A stretch of DNA of 64,000 nt from Microvelia longipes. Its lineage: Eukaryota; Arthropoda; Insecta; Hemiptera; Veliidae. The notes beneath the pieces are model-generated. The model saw nothing but the letters and a program-made list of their open reading frames with translations, ran no database searches and was not told where the DNA came from. Each line of letters begins with the position of its first letter. Positions within the stretch are counted from its first letter, which is position 1. The stretch spans positions 22,988,092-23,052,091 of the forward strand of contig JACMZG010001870.1 of the NCBI GenBank assembly GCA_018340805.1. Direction: 5' to 3'. The translations under genes and the position numbers were made by a program. Below, in pieces: positions 10,526 to 21,289 of the stretch.

Positions 10526-12230
10526 ATAGTAGGTGAAGGAAAGTAATATCTATAAGTATTTGTTTACACGTTTTTAGATACCTCTAAAAGACTGGCAAAA
10601 AGGCGATGGTTTCCGATGATCTTGACGAGTCAAAAATACTGATAAAGAATGATAAGCTTTTATGATAAAAAGTAATGACTGTTTAAAGCTAAAAAATAAT
10701 CTTTTCCCAGAGGCGATTTAATTATTAGAAATTACTGTTTTCGCTTCACAAAAATAATGGAAAGTATTGTTGAAATAAATGTTTCATTATAAAGTTATTT
10801 TGGCTTAAACCCCATCATTACGTGTTATCGTTTATATGCTATAATAAAGAGGAATAGAAACGAAAAAATATGAGTAATTTGTTCCCTAAATAATAATGAT
10901 TTAATGTAAGGTAGTGAGAGGTTAAAATAATAGGGCTTGAAGAGTGTTTGGCCAAAGAAAATTACATCCCAGTAGCTTAAATGAAAGTGTTATTTCGAAA
11001 CAAACCTTGAAGTTATAACAAATTGGGATGTATATGGATTATAATTTAAAATTTTTAAAATTTGGATGATAAAATTATATATTTTAAAATTCATAGTTAA
11101 TTTTTTTATGTGAACGAATTTAAAGTAAAAGTAGTCGGTCCCATGTGGTATTTTAGTGGTGTTTTTTGAAACGGTATTATTGTTAAGGATAATTACAAAA
11201 GGTATAAAGAGGACCTTTTAAACTAAAATGAATTTACATTTCGTTCATAAATAATACTATTTTACAATATATTCCACACTTTAATGCTCAAAAAATTATT
11301 ATCAAAGGAATAGGATCAACGCTGCACGATATGGCAAGTTAAAATTTTGTTTAAAAAAATACACCGACATGGATCTAAAGGAAATAGTAAGAAAAAGATA
11401 AGGATGTGTTAGAGATTCTGTGTTCGCCTAACGTATTACGGAATTTAACTATAGCAATATTAATACTGGTTAAATTAGATTATTAGTGCTCCACTACTAA
11501 CATTACAAGAGAAAACAAAAGGTGTTATAGGTATAACAAAATAATAAGTCATCTGTTAATAATTTAGAGTAAAAAAAATTCTAATCGCTTTTTCTTGACA
11601 ATTAATTAAAATAGATCAGTCAGACTCGCACAACTTATACGTGTATTATATATCTATTTTAATTAATTGTCAAAAAAAACCCTATTTTTTCTGCCAAAAA
11701 AAGTAGGGAAGAAATTAGGGTTTTCTTACCAAAACCCTATTTCCCTCAAAGTTGTACGGTTATTTTGTAACTTAACTTTTTGGATTCTCAGGTTTGTAAC
11801 ATTTTTAACTTTAGTCTTATTTTAAAATTTATTTGTGTAATATTTTTCTAAAGTTTCTTATTAAACCCTATTCTCCATCAAAATAAAAAAAAGAGTTCAG
11901 TGTACGTTTCTTTTAAAAATTTAAAATCGTTCCCGCACGCCCTCAGAATGTCATAATTATCCTAACCATAAGGTGACATTACTCGAGTCCTCACGACGCT
12001 GGACCTTAATTAAATAACCATATTTTTAGGGTGTTATAAACTTAAGGTTAAATAAGACTTTAATAGATATTATATATATTATAGTTAATAGATAGCCATT
12101 TAATTAGATAATACGAAAGCTGCGTTCTTATGTTCACAAACAATACCATCATTCATACTGTTATTATTCAATTCATTTGCAATACATTTCATTATTGTAT
12201 TATATGTTTATTATTTTTTTGCGATAAAAA
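10526..12230. other. Unassigned sequence with one perfect 22-bp inverted repeat
   Basis: No gene recognised. TTGACAATTAATTAAAATAG continues to 22 bp at about 11594-11615 and recurs perfectly inverted at about 11651-11672, with a 35-bp spacer; a run of ACCCTATTTT words follows (11680-11745). It may be a small foldback or the ends of a tiny MITE; no other copy is seen. Confidence 0.5.
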
Positions 12231-12234
12231 GTCA

Positions 12235-12425
12235 ATTTTTGAAAAAGTAAACAAGCTTTGTAGTATAAATTTTAAACACCACCCTAATAAAAAATATATT
12301 TTTTGAAAAAGTAAACAAGCTTTCTAGTATAACTTTAAATACCACCCTAATAAAAATATATATTTTTGAAAAAGTAAACAAGTTTTTTAGTATAATTTTA
12401 AATACCACTCTAATAAAAATATGTT
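12235..12425. repeat. Tandem triplicate of about 62 bp
   Basis: Three head-to-tail units share TTTTTGAAAAAGTAAACAAG, a TAGTATAA-T block and a CCACCCTAATAAAAA-type end. They differ by a few substitutions and 1-2-bp indels, so the duplication is fairly young. No coding sense. Confidence 0.88.
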
Positions 12426-12570
12426 TTTACTAGTCATTTTGAGGGGAGGAAGGAAGGAGGAGAGAAAGTTTATTCACCCTTGAGAAACACGGGGACAAAG
12501 ACTACTCATTTATTGCGTATCACTCTATCAAATTTTTGTTGAAATATATACAAATTTTGTAATATTTTAG

Positions 12571-12826
12571 GATTTTATAGGGTGATTCAATTTGCTGTAA
12601 AACAAGCCAAACGCAAATTTAAAAAGGTATTACAAAATAGTATATAACCTGACTATTTTATGAATGACGTGTGACGTCATTGCAGAAATCGGTATAGGCG
12701 GTTAAAATTGAGAATTATCTATTTATTCCTGCAATGACCACTATGACGGACTTTTTATTACCTCACACAAAAAAAAGTTGATTTCATTCATAAAAAATTC
12801 TCAAATTGAATCACTTTATAAACTCT
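12571..12826. repeat. AGGTGATTCAATT palindromic MITE, copy 2
   Basis: Outer arms: TTTTATAGGGTGATTCAATT at the left and its complement around TTGAATCACTTTATAAA at the right. Inner arms: GACGTCATTGCAGAAATCGG against TTTATTCCTGCAATGACC. Members of this family occur at 9525 and 41030, with a fragment near 3207. Confidence 0.8.
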
Positions 12827-13455
12827 ATCAGCATGATGTTTAAGTTAGGTATTTTTTTTTAAATGAATAAAATTTAACAACTCTGACATGTGACAAGTAA
12901 GCATAGCTTCTAAAATTGAACAAAAGATATAGGGTCCCCTTTTATTTATACAATATCCCAATACGATGAGAATTGGGCCAGAAAGGTTCCTCATTCACTC
13001 GCCTAAACGACAAATGGTCGCCGTAATGTTCTACGACTGCAAATGAGCCATTAACTAATAAACCAAATAAATGGACTACTACTAGGGTGTAAACAAATAG
13101 TTACCCTCTACAACTACTCTCTAATAATCTAATTCAAGCAAGGAGGCTTAGTTAACAAGACTATTTCAACATAAATTACATAAAGAGCTTGTGACATGGC
13201 ATGTTTTAGAAATAATTTAGATACACATCTGGGTCTAAAAGAACAATTACTTTGGTAAAAGTGAGCCGTAGTCAAGAAGATGTAATTAACTTTTAACTAG
13301 GCTGGTTCTTTTAAACAGCTTCACTTTAACATCCTTCTGTTCTTTTTTCTTCTTTCTTTCTACAGCGGCTTATCCATTGCATCTAAACCCATTCCTTAGT
13401 TTTAAAATTTATTTTCTAGAAATTTTCAAGTGCTATATTCTTAGCACTATATTAT
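12827..13455. other. Unassigned sequence
   Basis: No gene, RNA or repeat recognised. No frame is open for more than about 60 codons. Confidence 0.35.
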
Positions 13456-14135
13456 TATTTTCCTTATTTATACTGTATGTATATGCGAAAAGTAAAATGT
13501 TTGCAAAAATATTCGAAACCAGATAACCGGAATCATCAGTTTCAGGGGGTTTTAGACCTCCTAAGTGGTTTTTACGTAGTTTTCTGTCTATATATGTGTG
13601 TGTTATCATCGTAGCTCCCAGTATATTTATGCTAGAGAGTTAAAACTTTTTACAAACTCAGTCTACCGCTGTAGTATTGCTATTAGGATAATAATTTTTG
13701 TATGACGTCATTAACCCGCAATAATGACTCAGCGAAATTGTTTGCCATCAATTTGAGATTTGGCACGCATGTAGCCATGTATAAGACTATGATAGTTCCT
13801 AGTTCATTACATTATTAGCATTAGTTCCATTTATATTAAATGACTTGAGTACGTTTTTTTTTAAATGTATAAAATCGAAAAATGATTCAAGGGGTTGAAA
13901 TTCAGTTCATGTGTATACCTATACGTAATAAATCAGTACTCCACATTTCGTATTGAATACGACTAGATTATCAATAATGTTTCATTAAATTTATGTATCA
14001 TCGAGGACGAGCGAAGCGAGCTCGAAGACATGTTGCAGTATAAATTTAACGACTTGAATATTCTGAGGACGAGCGACGCAGAGGATGAGCTCAGCGAATC
14101 CGATGTGATGAGAATAAGTATCACGTACCCGATTT
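13456..14135 (+). repeat. 5S-module dispersed repeat, copy E (5S segment lost)
   Basis: Plus-strand copy with TCCTTATTTATACTGTATG start, GTGTGTGTTATCATCGTAGC, TATGCTAGAGAGTTAAAACT, GACGTCATTAACCCGCAATA and TTTGGCACGCATGTAGCCAT blocks. The 5S-like segment is deleted at about 13950, but the tail has the clearest pair of GAGGACGAGCGAAGCGAG words (14003 and 14064 regions). The 62-codon minus frame at 13963-14151 is just a read-through of this serine-rich tail pattern. Confidence 0.8.
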
Positions 14136-15028
14136 TTTCCGTATTATTCAATTAAAATAAAAATAATTCGGATGGTTTTTGAGCCTCCACTTAAATTTAA
14201 CTTAAGTAAAAACTAATTTATAAAAAAGGGCATAATCCATTTCTATGGTATTTCAAACTATTTTCTTGCAAAAGTAAAAACTACTGTTATTAGACTAGCG
14301 AATTTTCAATTAATAATTTTTATGAGTTAATCATGGAATTCAAAAGTATAGGTTAAGGAAGTATTTGCATTTTTCCTCATTTTGATTCAATAGTTCGAAA
14401 GGGTTCAATTCATAACACCCAACCCTCTAAGTTTATTTTTATTTCAAATTTAGCTAAAAACCTAGGAACTTTAATTTTGGATCCGAGCAATTAATTATAA
14501 GAAACTCCATGAACGGATTAATAAGAAGTTTTAAAATATCGGCCAGAGGCTATTTTGAACAAGACGTATTGAAAAATAAATTAACTATTTTGCGAAAATA
14601 GTCTATAAAAGTTTTAATAACAAAGCAAATAAAATAAGTAAGCTTAGATCTTTTATGACGGTGTTTGTACTATGTTCTATGTAATGTTATAGTTAGGTTA
14701 AGAGTCAATTTTATTTGGGAATATTCCATAATGGGAATTTATAGTTTAATACTCCAAAAGGACGAAGTATAATGGCCCAATACTTGATATTTTTCTTTTT
14801 ATTATCTATAGACCATGTCCGCACAGATACTTATTTAATATAAAAACAAGTGATTAACATTTTAGTAATGAACTAATTATTTGTTTTAAATGACCACTTT
14901 ATTCATCATAAAAATTCAATCTGTTTTATAAGGCTTACTCCATACCTATGGCGCCGTCTAGTGGAACTAGTATATAAAACTGAATTAATGTCTATACAGA
15001 AAAATCTTTTTAAAACAATTACAAAAAT
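14136..15028. other. Unassigned sequence
   Basis: No gene, RNA or known repeat recognised. Confidence 0.35.
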
Positions 15029-15760
15029 CGGGTACGAGGTACCTCGGAACTTTTCCTCATCATATCGGGTTCTCTGTGCTCATCCTCCCTGCTTCGGACT
15101 CGCTTCGCTCGTCCTCATTGTTTACAATTAGGCAAATTTATTCAGCAATTGTTCGGAGTCGCTTCGCTCGTCCTTGGATAGTAAATGCAACCGTATCATT
15201 CTCAGCGGTCACCCATACAGCACTGACCACGCTCAATGCTGCTTAATTTTTATGATCCAACAACAATCATGGATATACTTGTCGTATTGAAACAAAACTT
15301 AGTGTACTTATTTTTTAAGTAAAGGTATAAATTTGTACCAAATTTAAACTTAATTGAATCATTTTTAATTTTTTTTTACATTTTTTTAAAAAACTGTAAA
15401 AATAAACTGTACTTAATGCTGTTAATGATATGGAACTTAGCACATATATTAGTCTAATACATAGCCACATGGGTGCCAAATCTCAATCTCAACCTGTGCT
15501 TGAAACAGGTGATAATAATACTAATAATAATACTATAATAATTAGTTATTATATATTTATATCGCATAATTTTCTCGCGTTTTATGATTTTTCAAAATTT
15601 TTTCATGAGTCATTATTGCGGGTTAATGACGCCATTAAAATATCTGAATAGCATAACTACAGCAGTAGACTGATTTTTTAAACAAAGTTTCAACTCTCTA
15701 GCATAAATACACTAGGTGCTATGGTGATAATAGACACACTTTGTAAAAACTACTTGAAGC
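15029..15760 (-). repeat. 5S-module dispersed repeat, copy F
   Basis: Minus-strand copy beginning TCGGGTACGAGGTACCTCGG, with repeated TCGCTTCGCTCGTCC tail words (about 15100 and 15160), the 5S-like segment at 15196-15260, GTCATTATTGCGGGTTAATG and the CTCTCTAGCATAAATACACT block. The far end is truncated at about 15760. It also carries CTTGAAACAGGTGATAATAA and a following AT block that belong to the neighbouring foldback family (15961-16640), so this copy is chimeric. Confidence 0.8.
15196..15260 (-). repeat. 5S rRNA-like module in copy F
   Basis: On the minus strand: TTGGATCATAAAAATTAAGC, AGCATTGAGCGTGGTCAGTG, then ATGGGTGACCGCTGAGAAT. GTGGTCAGT and ATGGGTGACCGC correspond to the 5S loop E and box C regions. 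The box C match is one of the best in the window. Confidence 0.75.
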
Positions 15761-15954
15761 AATGATCCAATGTATGGGTGTTATGACAGTGGTATTCCTG
15801 TTATAGTAACCGAAAGTAAAGGTTTAGGGTATTATAACTTAACGTTAATTACAATAAACTTAAATTACAATAAAATGTAATCATTGAAATAAACAAAGCT
15901 TATTTGAGAATTTGCTTGTACATTAGAAGTATTTTTAAATTTTTTTTAAGTTTT

Positions 15955-16640
15955 TTTTTAAAAAAAGTAATTTATGTGGTTCATGAAAATTTTAACATAA
16001 TGAAAGTATCGTACCAATAAATATACTTTTTGTCGATACATATGTTATAATATAAAATTATGCGTGACACAAACACATGTATTCAGAAACAGACAGAAAA
16101 TAAATCACTCAGAACATCACACAAGAGCTTGAAACAGGTGATAATTAGAAAATGTTGATTTCAGGTTATTTTAATAATACTATAATAATTAGTTATTATA
16201 TATTATATATTAGTTACATATATTTAGGAAAAGTTAATACTTTATATACTTGAATATTTATGTACTGTAATCAGTAAATATAGATATTCAATCAAGTACA
16301 GAAATACTATCTATATGCCCAAGAGTACATTTACCTGTGATCAAACTTATGAGCCTAGGTTTTTATTAATTTTAATTGAGCATTAAAATATTAGCATCAT
16401 AAATAATTATTATTAAAATAACCTAAAATCAACATTTTCTAATTATCACCTGTTTCAAGCACTAGTGTGATGTTCTGAGGGGTTTACTTTCTACCTGTTT
16501 CTGTATATATATGTATGTGTTTGTGTCACGCATAATTTTATATTATAACATATGTACCGACAAAAATATATATTTATTGGAACGATACTTGCATTATGTT
16601 AAAATTGTCGTGTACCACATAAATTACTTTTTAAAAAAAA
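15955..16640. repeat. Large foldback, arms of about 230 bp
   Basis: Arm 15961-16190 and arm 16402-16635 are reverse complements, sharing AAAGTAATTTATGTGGT, TTATGCGTGACACAAACACA and CTTGAAACAGGTGATAATTA; the spacer is about 210 bp. A diverged third arm copy in direct orientation lies at 16684-16990. No protein is encoded. It may be a foldback transposon or an inverted duplication of a dispersed repeat; the third copy favours a mobile family. Confidence 0.8.
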
Positions 16641-16683
16641 AAAAGTAAAGAACTTGATAAACAAAGTATTTTATTTGGTATAC

Positions 16684-16990
16684 CACAATTTTAATATAAT
16701 GTAAAGTATCGTACCAATAAATATACATTTTCGTCGATAAATATAGTTGTTAATTTTCCGGTTACACAATTAACCTTAAACCTGATGCACCACAATTAGA
16801 ACTTAACTTTAGTTTTGTGCCAATTTTTTAACTCTTTAGCACCAGGATTATGCGTGACAGAAACACAAACATATACACAAACAGGCAGAAAAGCAAACTA
16901 CTCAGAACGTCACAAAAGTGCCTGAAACAGGTGATAATTAAGAAATTTTGATTTCGGATTTCTAGAGTGAGCGCAATACTTTTTCTGTAT
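16684..16990 (+). repeat. Third copy of the GCGTGACACAAACAC arm repeat
   Basis: Carries GTAAAGTATCGTACCAATAA, a GATTATGCGTGACAGAAACA block and CTGAAACAGGTGATAATTAA in the same order as 15961-16190, followed by an extra piece (TTTCTAGAGTGAGCGCAATA). Similar words near 23990-24020 suggest a further remnant. Confidence 0.7.
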
Positions 16991-17089
16991 ATACGATAGT
17001 TGGTAAGGAAAAATAAAAATAATTTGTTATTTACCGATAGAATGCCCAAGTTGCAGAAACCTAATAATTAGAACTTGTGCATAGATTTT

Positions 17090-17198
17090 TATTAGCAAAT
17101 TTAACAATGAAAATCAGGCTCATGAGGTTGTTAGGATGTCGGAAGTTAAAGGGGAAGTAAGAGGAAATCGATTGAGTTTGGCTTTCTGATAACAAAAA
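17090..17198 (+). repeat. Direct repeat flanking the mariner, left copy
   Basis: Shares CTCATGAGGTTGTTAGGATG, then GGAAGTTAAAGGGGAAG and GCTTTCTGATAACAAAAA with 18285-18400, where the words are CTTATGAGGTTGTTCGGATG, GGAAGTTGAGGGTGGGAG and GCTTCCTGATAACAAAAA. The mariner sits at the end of this left copy, so the repeat was the target or the two repeats predate it. Confidence 0.7.
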
Positions 17199-17200
17199 TA

Positions 17201-18152
17201 CGAAGTGTGTTCAAAAAGTATCGCGAATTTTGAGTTTTTTCAAAAATTATTTATTTATTCATGAATATCTATGTTGTCTTCAAAGTAATCCCATGAGATA
17301 TTATACACTTGTGCCAACGGTTTTTCCAATCTTCGAAGCACTTCAAAAAATCATTTTTTTTTATCTTGTTCAGCTCCTCCTTCGATGCCGTCTTTATCTC
17401 GTCAAGCGTAGCATAACGTCGTTCTTTCATGGGCTTCTTCAGTTTAGGGAACAAGAAAAAGTCACAGGGGGCCAGATCTGGGAATACGGTGGCTGCGGCA
17501 TCATTAGTGTGTTGTTTTTGGCCAAAAAGTCGCGCACAAGCAACGATGTGTGAGCAGGGGCGTTATCGTGGTGCAAAAGCCAATTTTTGTTCTTCCACAA
17601 ATCCTGGCGTTTCTGGCGGATTGCTTCGCGCAAATTGCGCATAACTTGCAGGTAATATTCCTTATTGACCGTTCTACCCAGCGGCAAGAACTCATGATGC
17701 ACCACGCCCTGCAATCGAAGAAAACTGTCAGCAAAACTTTCACATTCGACCGAACTTGGCGCGCTTTTTTCGGTCTTGGTTCGTGCGGCAGCTTCCATTG
17801 AGATGATTGAGCTTTGGTTTCCACGTCATAACCATAAACCCACGATTCGTCACCAGTTATGACTCTCTGGAGCAAATTTGGGTCGTCAACATTCGGAATG
17901 CATCCGCGCACTTAATTTCGTTTTTTAACACAAAATTGTATACACGTTCTTTGATCCATTTTTTTGAATAGGTAAAAATCGAAGACGATCCAAAACACGT
18001 GCAAGCAAAGCAGCTGTCAACATTTAAAATGGCCGAGGTTGTCGGCATAAATGAGAGACATGAGTACCAACATAACGCCACAAAAAATTGAAATTCGAAT
18101 ATACGTAACCCGCGAAAATTCAAAATTCGCGATACTTTTTGAACACACCTCG
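17201..18152 (-). mobile_element. Internally deleted mariner (IS630/Tc1/mariner)
   Basis: The ends are matched inverted repeats: CGAAGTGTGTTCAAAAAGTA at the left and the complement of CGAGGTGTGTTCAAAAAGTA at the right, extending through TCGCGAATTTT, and are flanked by TA at 17199-17200 and 18153-18154. The length is 952 bp against roughly 1.3 kb for a complete mariner. The missing part lies between the N-terminal helix-turn-helix region and the first catalytic Asp. Good TIRs with a crippled gene suggest a copy that could once be moved in trans. Confidence 0.93.
17269..18110 (-). pseudogene. Broken mariner transposase
   Basis: On the minus strand the N-terminal part carries SKKWIKERVYNFVLKN (about 17990-17940), part of the helix-turn-helix DNA-binding region. 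It then jumps at about 17905 to NVDDPNLLQRVITGDESWVY, which holds the first catalytic Asp (TGDE). After a frame change near 17713 comes GVVHHEFLP...NKEYYLQVMRNLREA and HHDNAPAHTS with the second Asp. A further frame change near 17475 removes the third Asp from the frame, and the C-terminal RRYATLDEIKTASKEELNKI...DWKNRWHKCI continues in the next frame to 17269. The family uses a D,D34D triad to cut and paste at TA. At least one large deletion and two frame breaks make it inactive. Confidence 0.9.
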
Positions 18153-18284
18153 TATGTGTCGGATATTTGATAACTTTCTCAAATCGAAACGAAACTTGCC
18201 ATATGGCAATTTTTTTACAAATAATTATTTGTAAAAAAAAATTGTAACGTATTTATTTATAACACTACCCAAAGTAAGGACGTC

Positions 18285-18410
18285 TTAATTTTTTAGCGAA
18301 TTTTCATTATAAAAATGATGCTTATGAGGTTGTTCGGATGACGGAAGTTGAGGGTGGGAGTGAACGGAATCGGTTCCTATTAGCTTCCTGATAACAAAAA
18401 AGTATGTCCG
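18285..18410 (+). repeat. Direct repeat flanking the mariner, right copy
   Basis: Right copy of the repeat at 17090-17198 (see GAGGTTGTTCGGATGACGG). The neighbouring sequence 18520-18620 (GTATGTAAGAGTTTCTACCC ... AAATTGAAACGAAACTTTGC) has echoes at 18175-18200 and 19235-19275, so the region 17.1-19.3 kb is a patchwork of one diverged repeat family. Confidence 0.65.
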
Positions 18411-18429
18411 AAAAAAGTTTATTTATATG

Positions 18430-18430
18430 T

Positions 18431-18505
<75 letters not shown>

Positions 18506-18526
18506 TATATATATGTATGTATGTAA
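18430..18526. repeat. (TA)n microsatellite with GTAT tail
   Basis: TA dinucleotides with two AATA slips, followed by GTATGTATGTA. Open frames through it are artefacts of the Ile-Tyr repeat. Confidence 0.95.
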
Positions 18527-18659
18527 GAGTTTCTACCCGTATGGTATTCGTATGGCGAACAATAACTCTTGAAAGCGTTCTCAAATTGAAACGAAACTTT
18601 GCAAATCGCGAGATGTTGTGGAGGTTACGAGGCTTATTGTTTATAAAAACATTATGACG

Positions 18660-19730
18660 TCATCAAACAAAGTTATGACGTTATAAAAAAAAAATAGTTG
18701 AAACTTAAAATGGCTTCAAAAAAAGTATTTCGTATTTAGGTAGACGGCTAGCTGAATCGATTAAGATCAATTTCAGCTGAATCGAACCATCACAAATGGC
18801 GCAAACGGTATACATATAATATATCTTGTATATATGTATACGTCTAGGTCAAAGACTCGTACGATATATCTTGGGTTCAGTAGTGTTTGAGGGTGGGGAT
18901 ATAGTATAAAAGATGGGCCTCTACCTCTTGCTCTATCCTGGTAAGCCTACTGTCCCAGAGAGACAGGACAAAAATGGTTTCCAATGATCCACGCCGAGCT
19001 AAGCAGGCCTGTAAAGAGGAAGAACCTCGAAGTAGTCTTTGTATGGTCGAATTCATTCTTAAACGATTGCGACCGGTTTCAGCTCAATCGGCAATCCTAA
19101 GTGACAAAACGGTATTTATATTTTAAAAAATCATGAAATATTTTTTTCAACCTAAAGATTATACTCAAGTAAACAATTTGTTTACAAAAAAAATTTGACA
19201 TTTTTCTTAAAAATTGTATAAACAATCATAAATGTATGTAAGAGTTTTTACCCTTTCGTATGGTGAACGATAACTAAAACTGATGGAAGATGAAACTATA
19301 ATCTTTTCTTACCCTTTATACAAGGTTACTCCAACATTTGAAACGTGTGGATTTTTTTCTTGTATTCTTTATACACCTCTATAAAAAACGTATTAGTTAT
19401 GTATATTTAAAAATACTTATTATTTTTTTATATTGCTTGTTAACTGTAATATTATTGCTTACCATTAATAATAGAGGATTAATAAAATCAAATTTGTGAG
19501 AAAACCTCTCAGGCCCGCGAGGCGGGCCTGTGAAACGAGGCTGTGAAAATTCGCTAAATACGTGGCAAAATGCCATGTAACAAGAAACAATAACGAAACC
19601 ATAATAATACAAAACAACAACAATGTGGCCGCGCAGCGGTACGGGCCGAAGGCCTGTATTTAAACTTGAATTGGCTTAAACCATTTATAGGTTGACGGCT
19701 GAATCGTTTGAGACCGGACAGCTTGCCGAG
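18660..19730. repeat. Patchwork of diverged dispersed repeats
   Basis: The word group GGCTT...TTTAGGTAGACGGCTAGCTGAATCG near 18710-18760 recurs as GGCTT...TATAGGTTGACGGCTGAATCG near 19672-19707. TTTCAGCTGAATCG/TTTCAGCTCAATCG recur at 18771 and 19077. Two small GC hairpins (GGCCCGCGAGGCGGGCC at 19512; GGGCCGAAGGCC at 19643) interrupt the AT-rich DNA. A TATAAAAG word (18906) has no supporting gene. No coding content recognised. Confidence 0.5.
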
Positions 19731-20691
19731 GCCGCATAGCAGTTACGTGGTCATGGCTCGTATCATTATTATAGAACTTATTTCACTTTAGAATATTCTG
19801 CACTTCTTGTTCTAATAATCCGAATTCGAATTCGTCTAATGTTTTAAATAGAAGATTCATATCTGCTATTTAAGATAAGGCGAGTGAGCCAAACACTAAT
19901 CACTACAAAAACGAACTACAGCTAAAAAAGATTGTAATCTAGGTATGTTTGAAACTTTTTTGCCTTAACTACATTGTCTAACTAATAAACCCAACACCTT
20001 ACATGCTACGCTTAACGCGACAAGTTAATCTTTGATTAAATATAATAATTACATTATTATCTTAATAACTATCTTTTATTTTTACTTTAACATTTAACAG
20101 AAATCTTTTAATTACTGATGACTTTATCTTTATTGTAATGATTTTCAGCTTTTCACTTTCATTAGAAAATTTCACTCTCAAAGATGCATCTTTATATTTT
20201 ATGTTTCAAGTTTATTATCTTTTTTAAACGCTTCTATTCGATATTTTTATACTTTTATTTAGTGAAATTTCATATTTTTAACTACTTTTTTACAACGTTG
20301 TTAAGATGATTTGGAGGCATGAAAATATAGTTTTTTTTAATTAAGCAATTAATAAATACGTAATGATTTATTAAGTGTGAAGTTAAGTTAGCAGTAAAAA
20401 GTAATTAGTAAGATTAAAAACACAATTAAAAATATTGAGGAGTTATTAGGATTGATAAAAAAGGCGTCAGAAAAAGGTTAGAGTGGTGGAAAAATAAGAA
20501 ATATTTTAAAAAGAAACAAACTATTTACGATCATACAAAATTGGTATGATCGTAAATGTTGGAAATTAAGGGTAAAAATGCATGCTGAGCAAGAATAGCA
20601 TATGAGGAGACAAAACCGAAATTGAAAGATATAGAAAAACGAAAAGAATAGGGCATTTAACAGAAGCAGCTAAAGATTAGAAATTCTGGCG
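19731..20691. other. Unassigned AT-rich sequence
   Basis: Nothing recognised. A small inverted repeat (TTTACGATCATACAAAATTG / TTGGTATGATCGTAAA, 20522-20557) lies just before the palindromic MITE. Confidence 0.35.
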
Positions 20692-21195
20692 CGGTGGTCC
20701 GCATGTCGGGCGATTTCCTTTGGATGCATGTTTCCGTGCTAAACAACCCATTTCTTGCTTTATGCAAGAACCATTCCCATTGCGTGGTTCCGGTTCATGC
20801 TTAAGAACCTAAGCAGTTACTCAATTGTCAAGCAGTGCTCGTAACTCATTTTGTCTGTATTTTCCAAAGGAAATGCGCATAATCATCCAGTTGGTTGTAC
20901 AAAAATATGCCTTTAAAATTAGAAGTACGCACTATTATTTGCACTAATTTAAAGATTAGTAACTTATCTTTAAGCTTAGTCAGTTATCTTTAAAGGTTTT
21001 AGCGCATTTCCTTTGGGAAATACAGACAAAATGAGTTACGAGCACTGCTGACAATTGAGTAACTGCTTCGGTTCTAAAGCATGAACCGGAACCACGCAAT
21101 GGGCATGGTTCTTTCATAAGCAGAAATGGGTTGTTTAGCACGGAACACGCATCCAAAGGAAATTCGCCCGACATGCGGACCACCGCGCCAGAATT
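20692..21195. repeat. 504-bp palindromic MITE, AATTCTGGCGCGGTGG family, copy 1
   Basis: Starts AATTCTGGCGCGGTGGTCCG and ends with the reverse complement. The two halves are inverted repeats over nearly the whole length: GGGCGA-TTTCCTTTGGATG, AACAACCCATTTCTTGC, AGCAGTTACTCAATTGTC and TGTCTGTATTTTCC blocks all recur inverted. The centre is a TTTAAAGATTAGTAACTTA region. Other copies: 25563-26048, a right arm at 26090-26142, a terminal piece at 54483-54535, and a decayed one near 30640-30860. The open frame at 20980-21183 is only the read-through of one arm. Confidence 0.9.
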
Positions 21196-21207
21196 ATTTT
21201 CTAGTGG

Positions 21208-21289
21208 CCCTTCCAGGATGTGAACCCAGGTACCCTGAGTTTGAGTGGTCGTATTGACTCCGGACCACTGGCATTCAACTCAGAGGCCC
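21208..21289 (-). repeat. Possible tRNA-like segment in a dispersed repeat
   Basis: On the minus strand the 82-bp segment contains GGGTTCACATCC, close to the pol III box B consensus GGTTCNANTCC, preceded by TGCCAGTGG (weak box A) and a stem AGTGGTC/GACCACT. Acceptor arms do not pair convincingly. It recurs at 26196-26276 with few changes. It may be a tRNA-derived SINE head, but the conserved sequence extends on both sides, so I hold this loosely. Confidence 0.3.

Noticed and set aside
17230..17801. Plus-strand frames over the mariner
   Set aside because: They are antisense shadows of the transposase on the minus strand.
18427..18657. Open frames through Ile-Tyr repeats (also at 21756, 26476, 29332, 29387, 37143, 59536-59856)
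   Set aside because: They are translations of (TA)n microsatellites, with no other coding evidence.
18900..18915. TATAAAAG as a promoter
   Set aside because: A lone TATA-like word in AT-rich repeats with no downstream gene.
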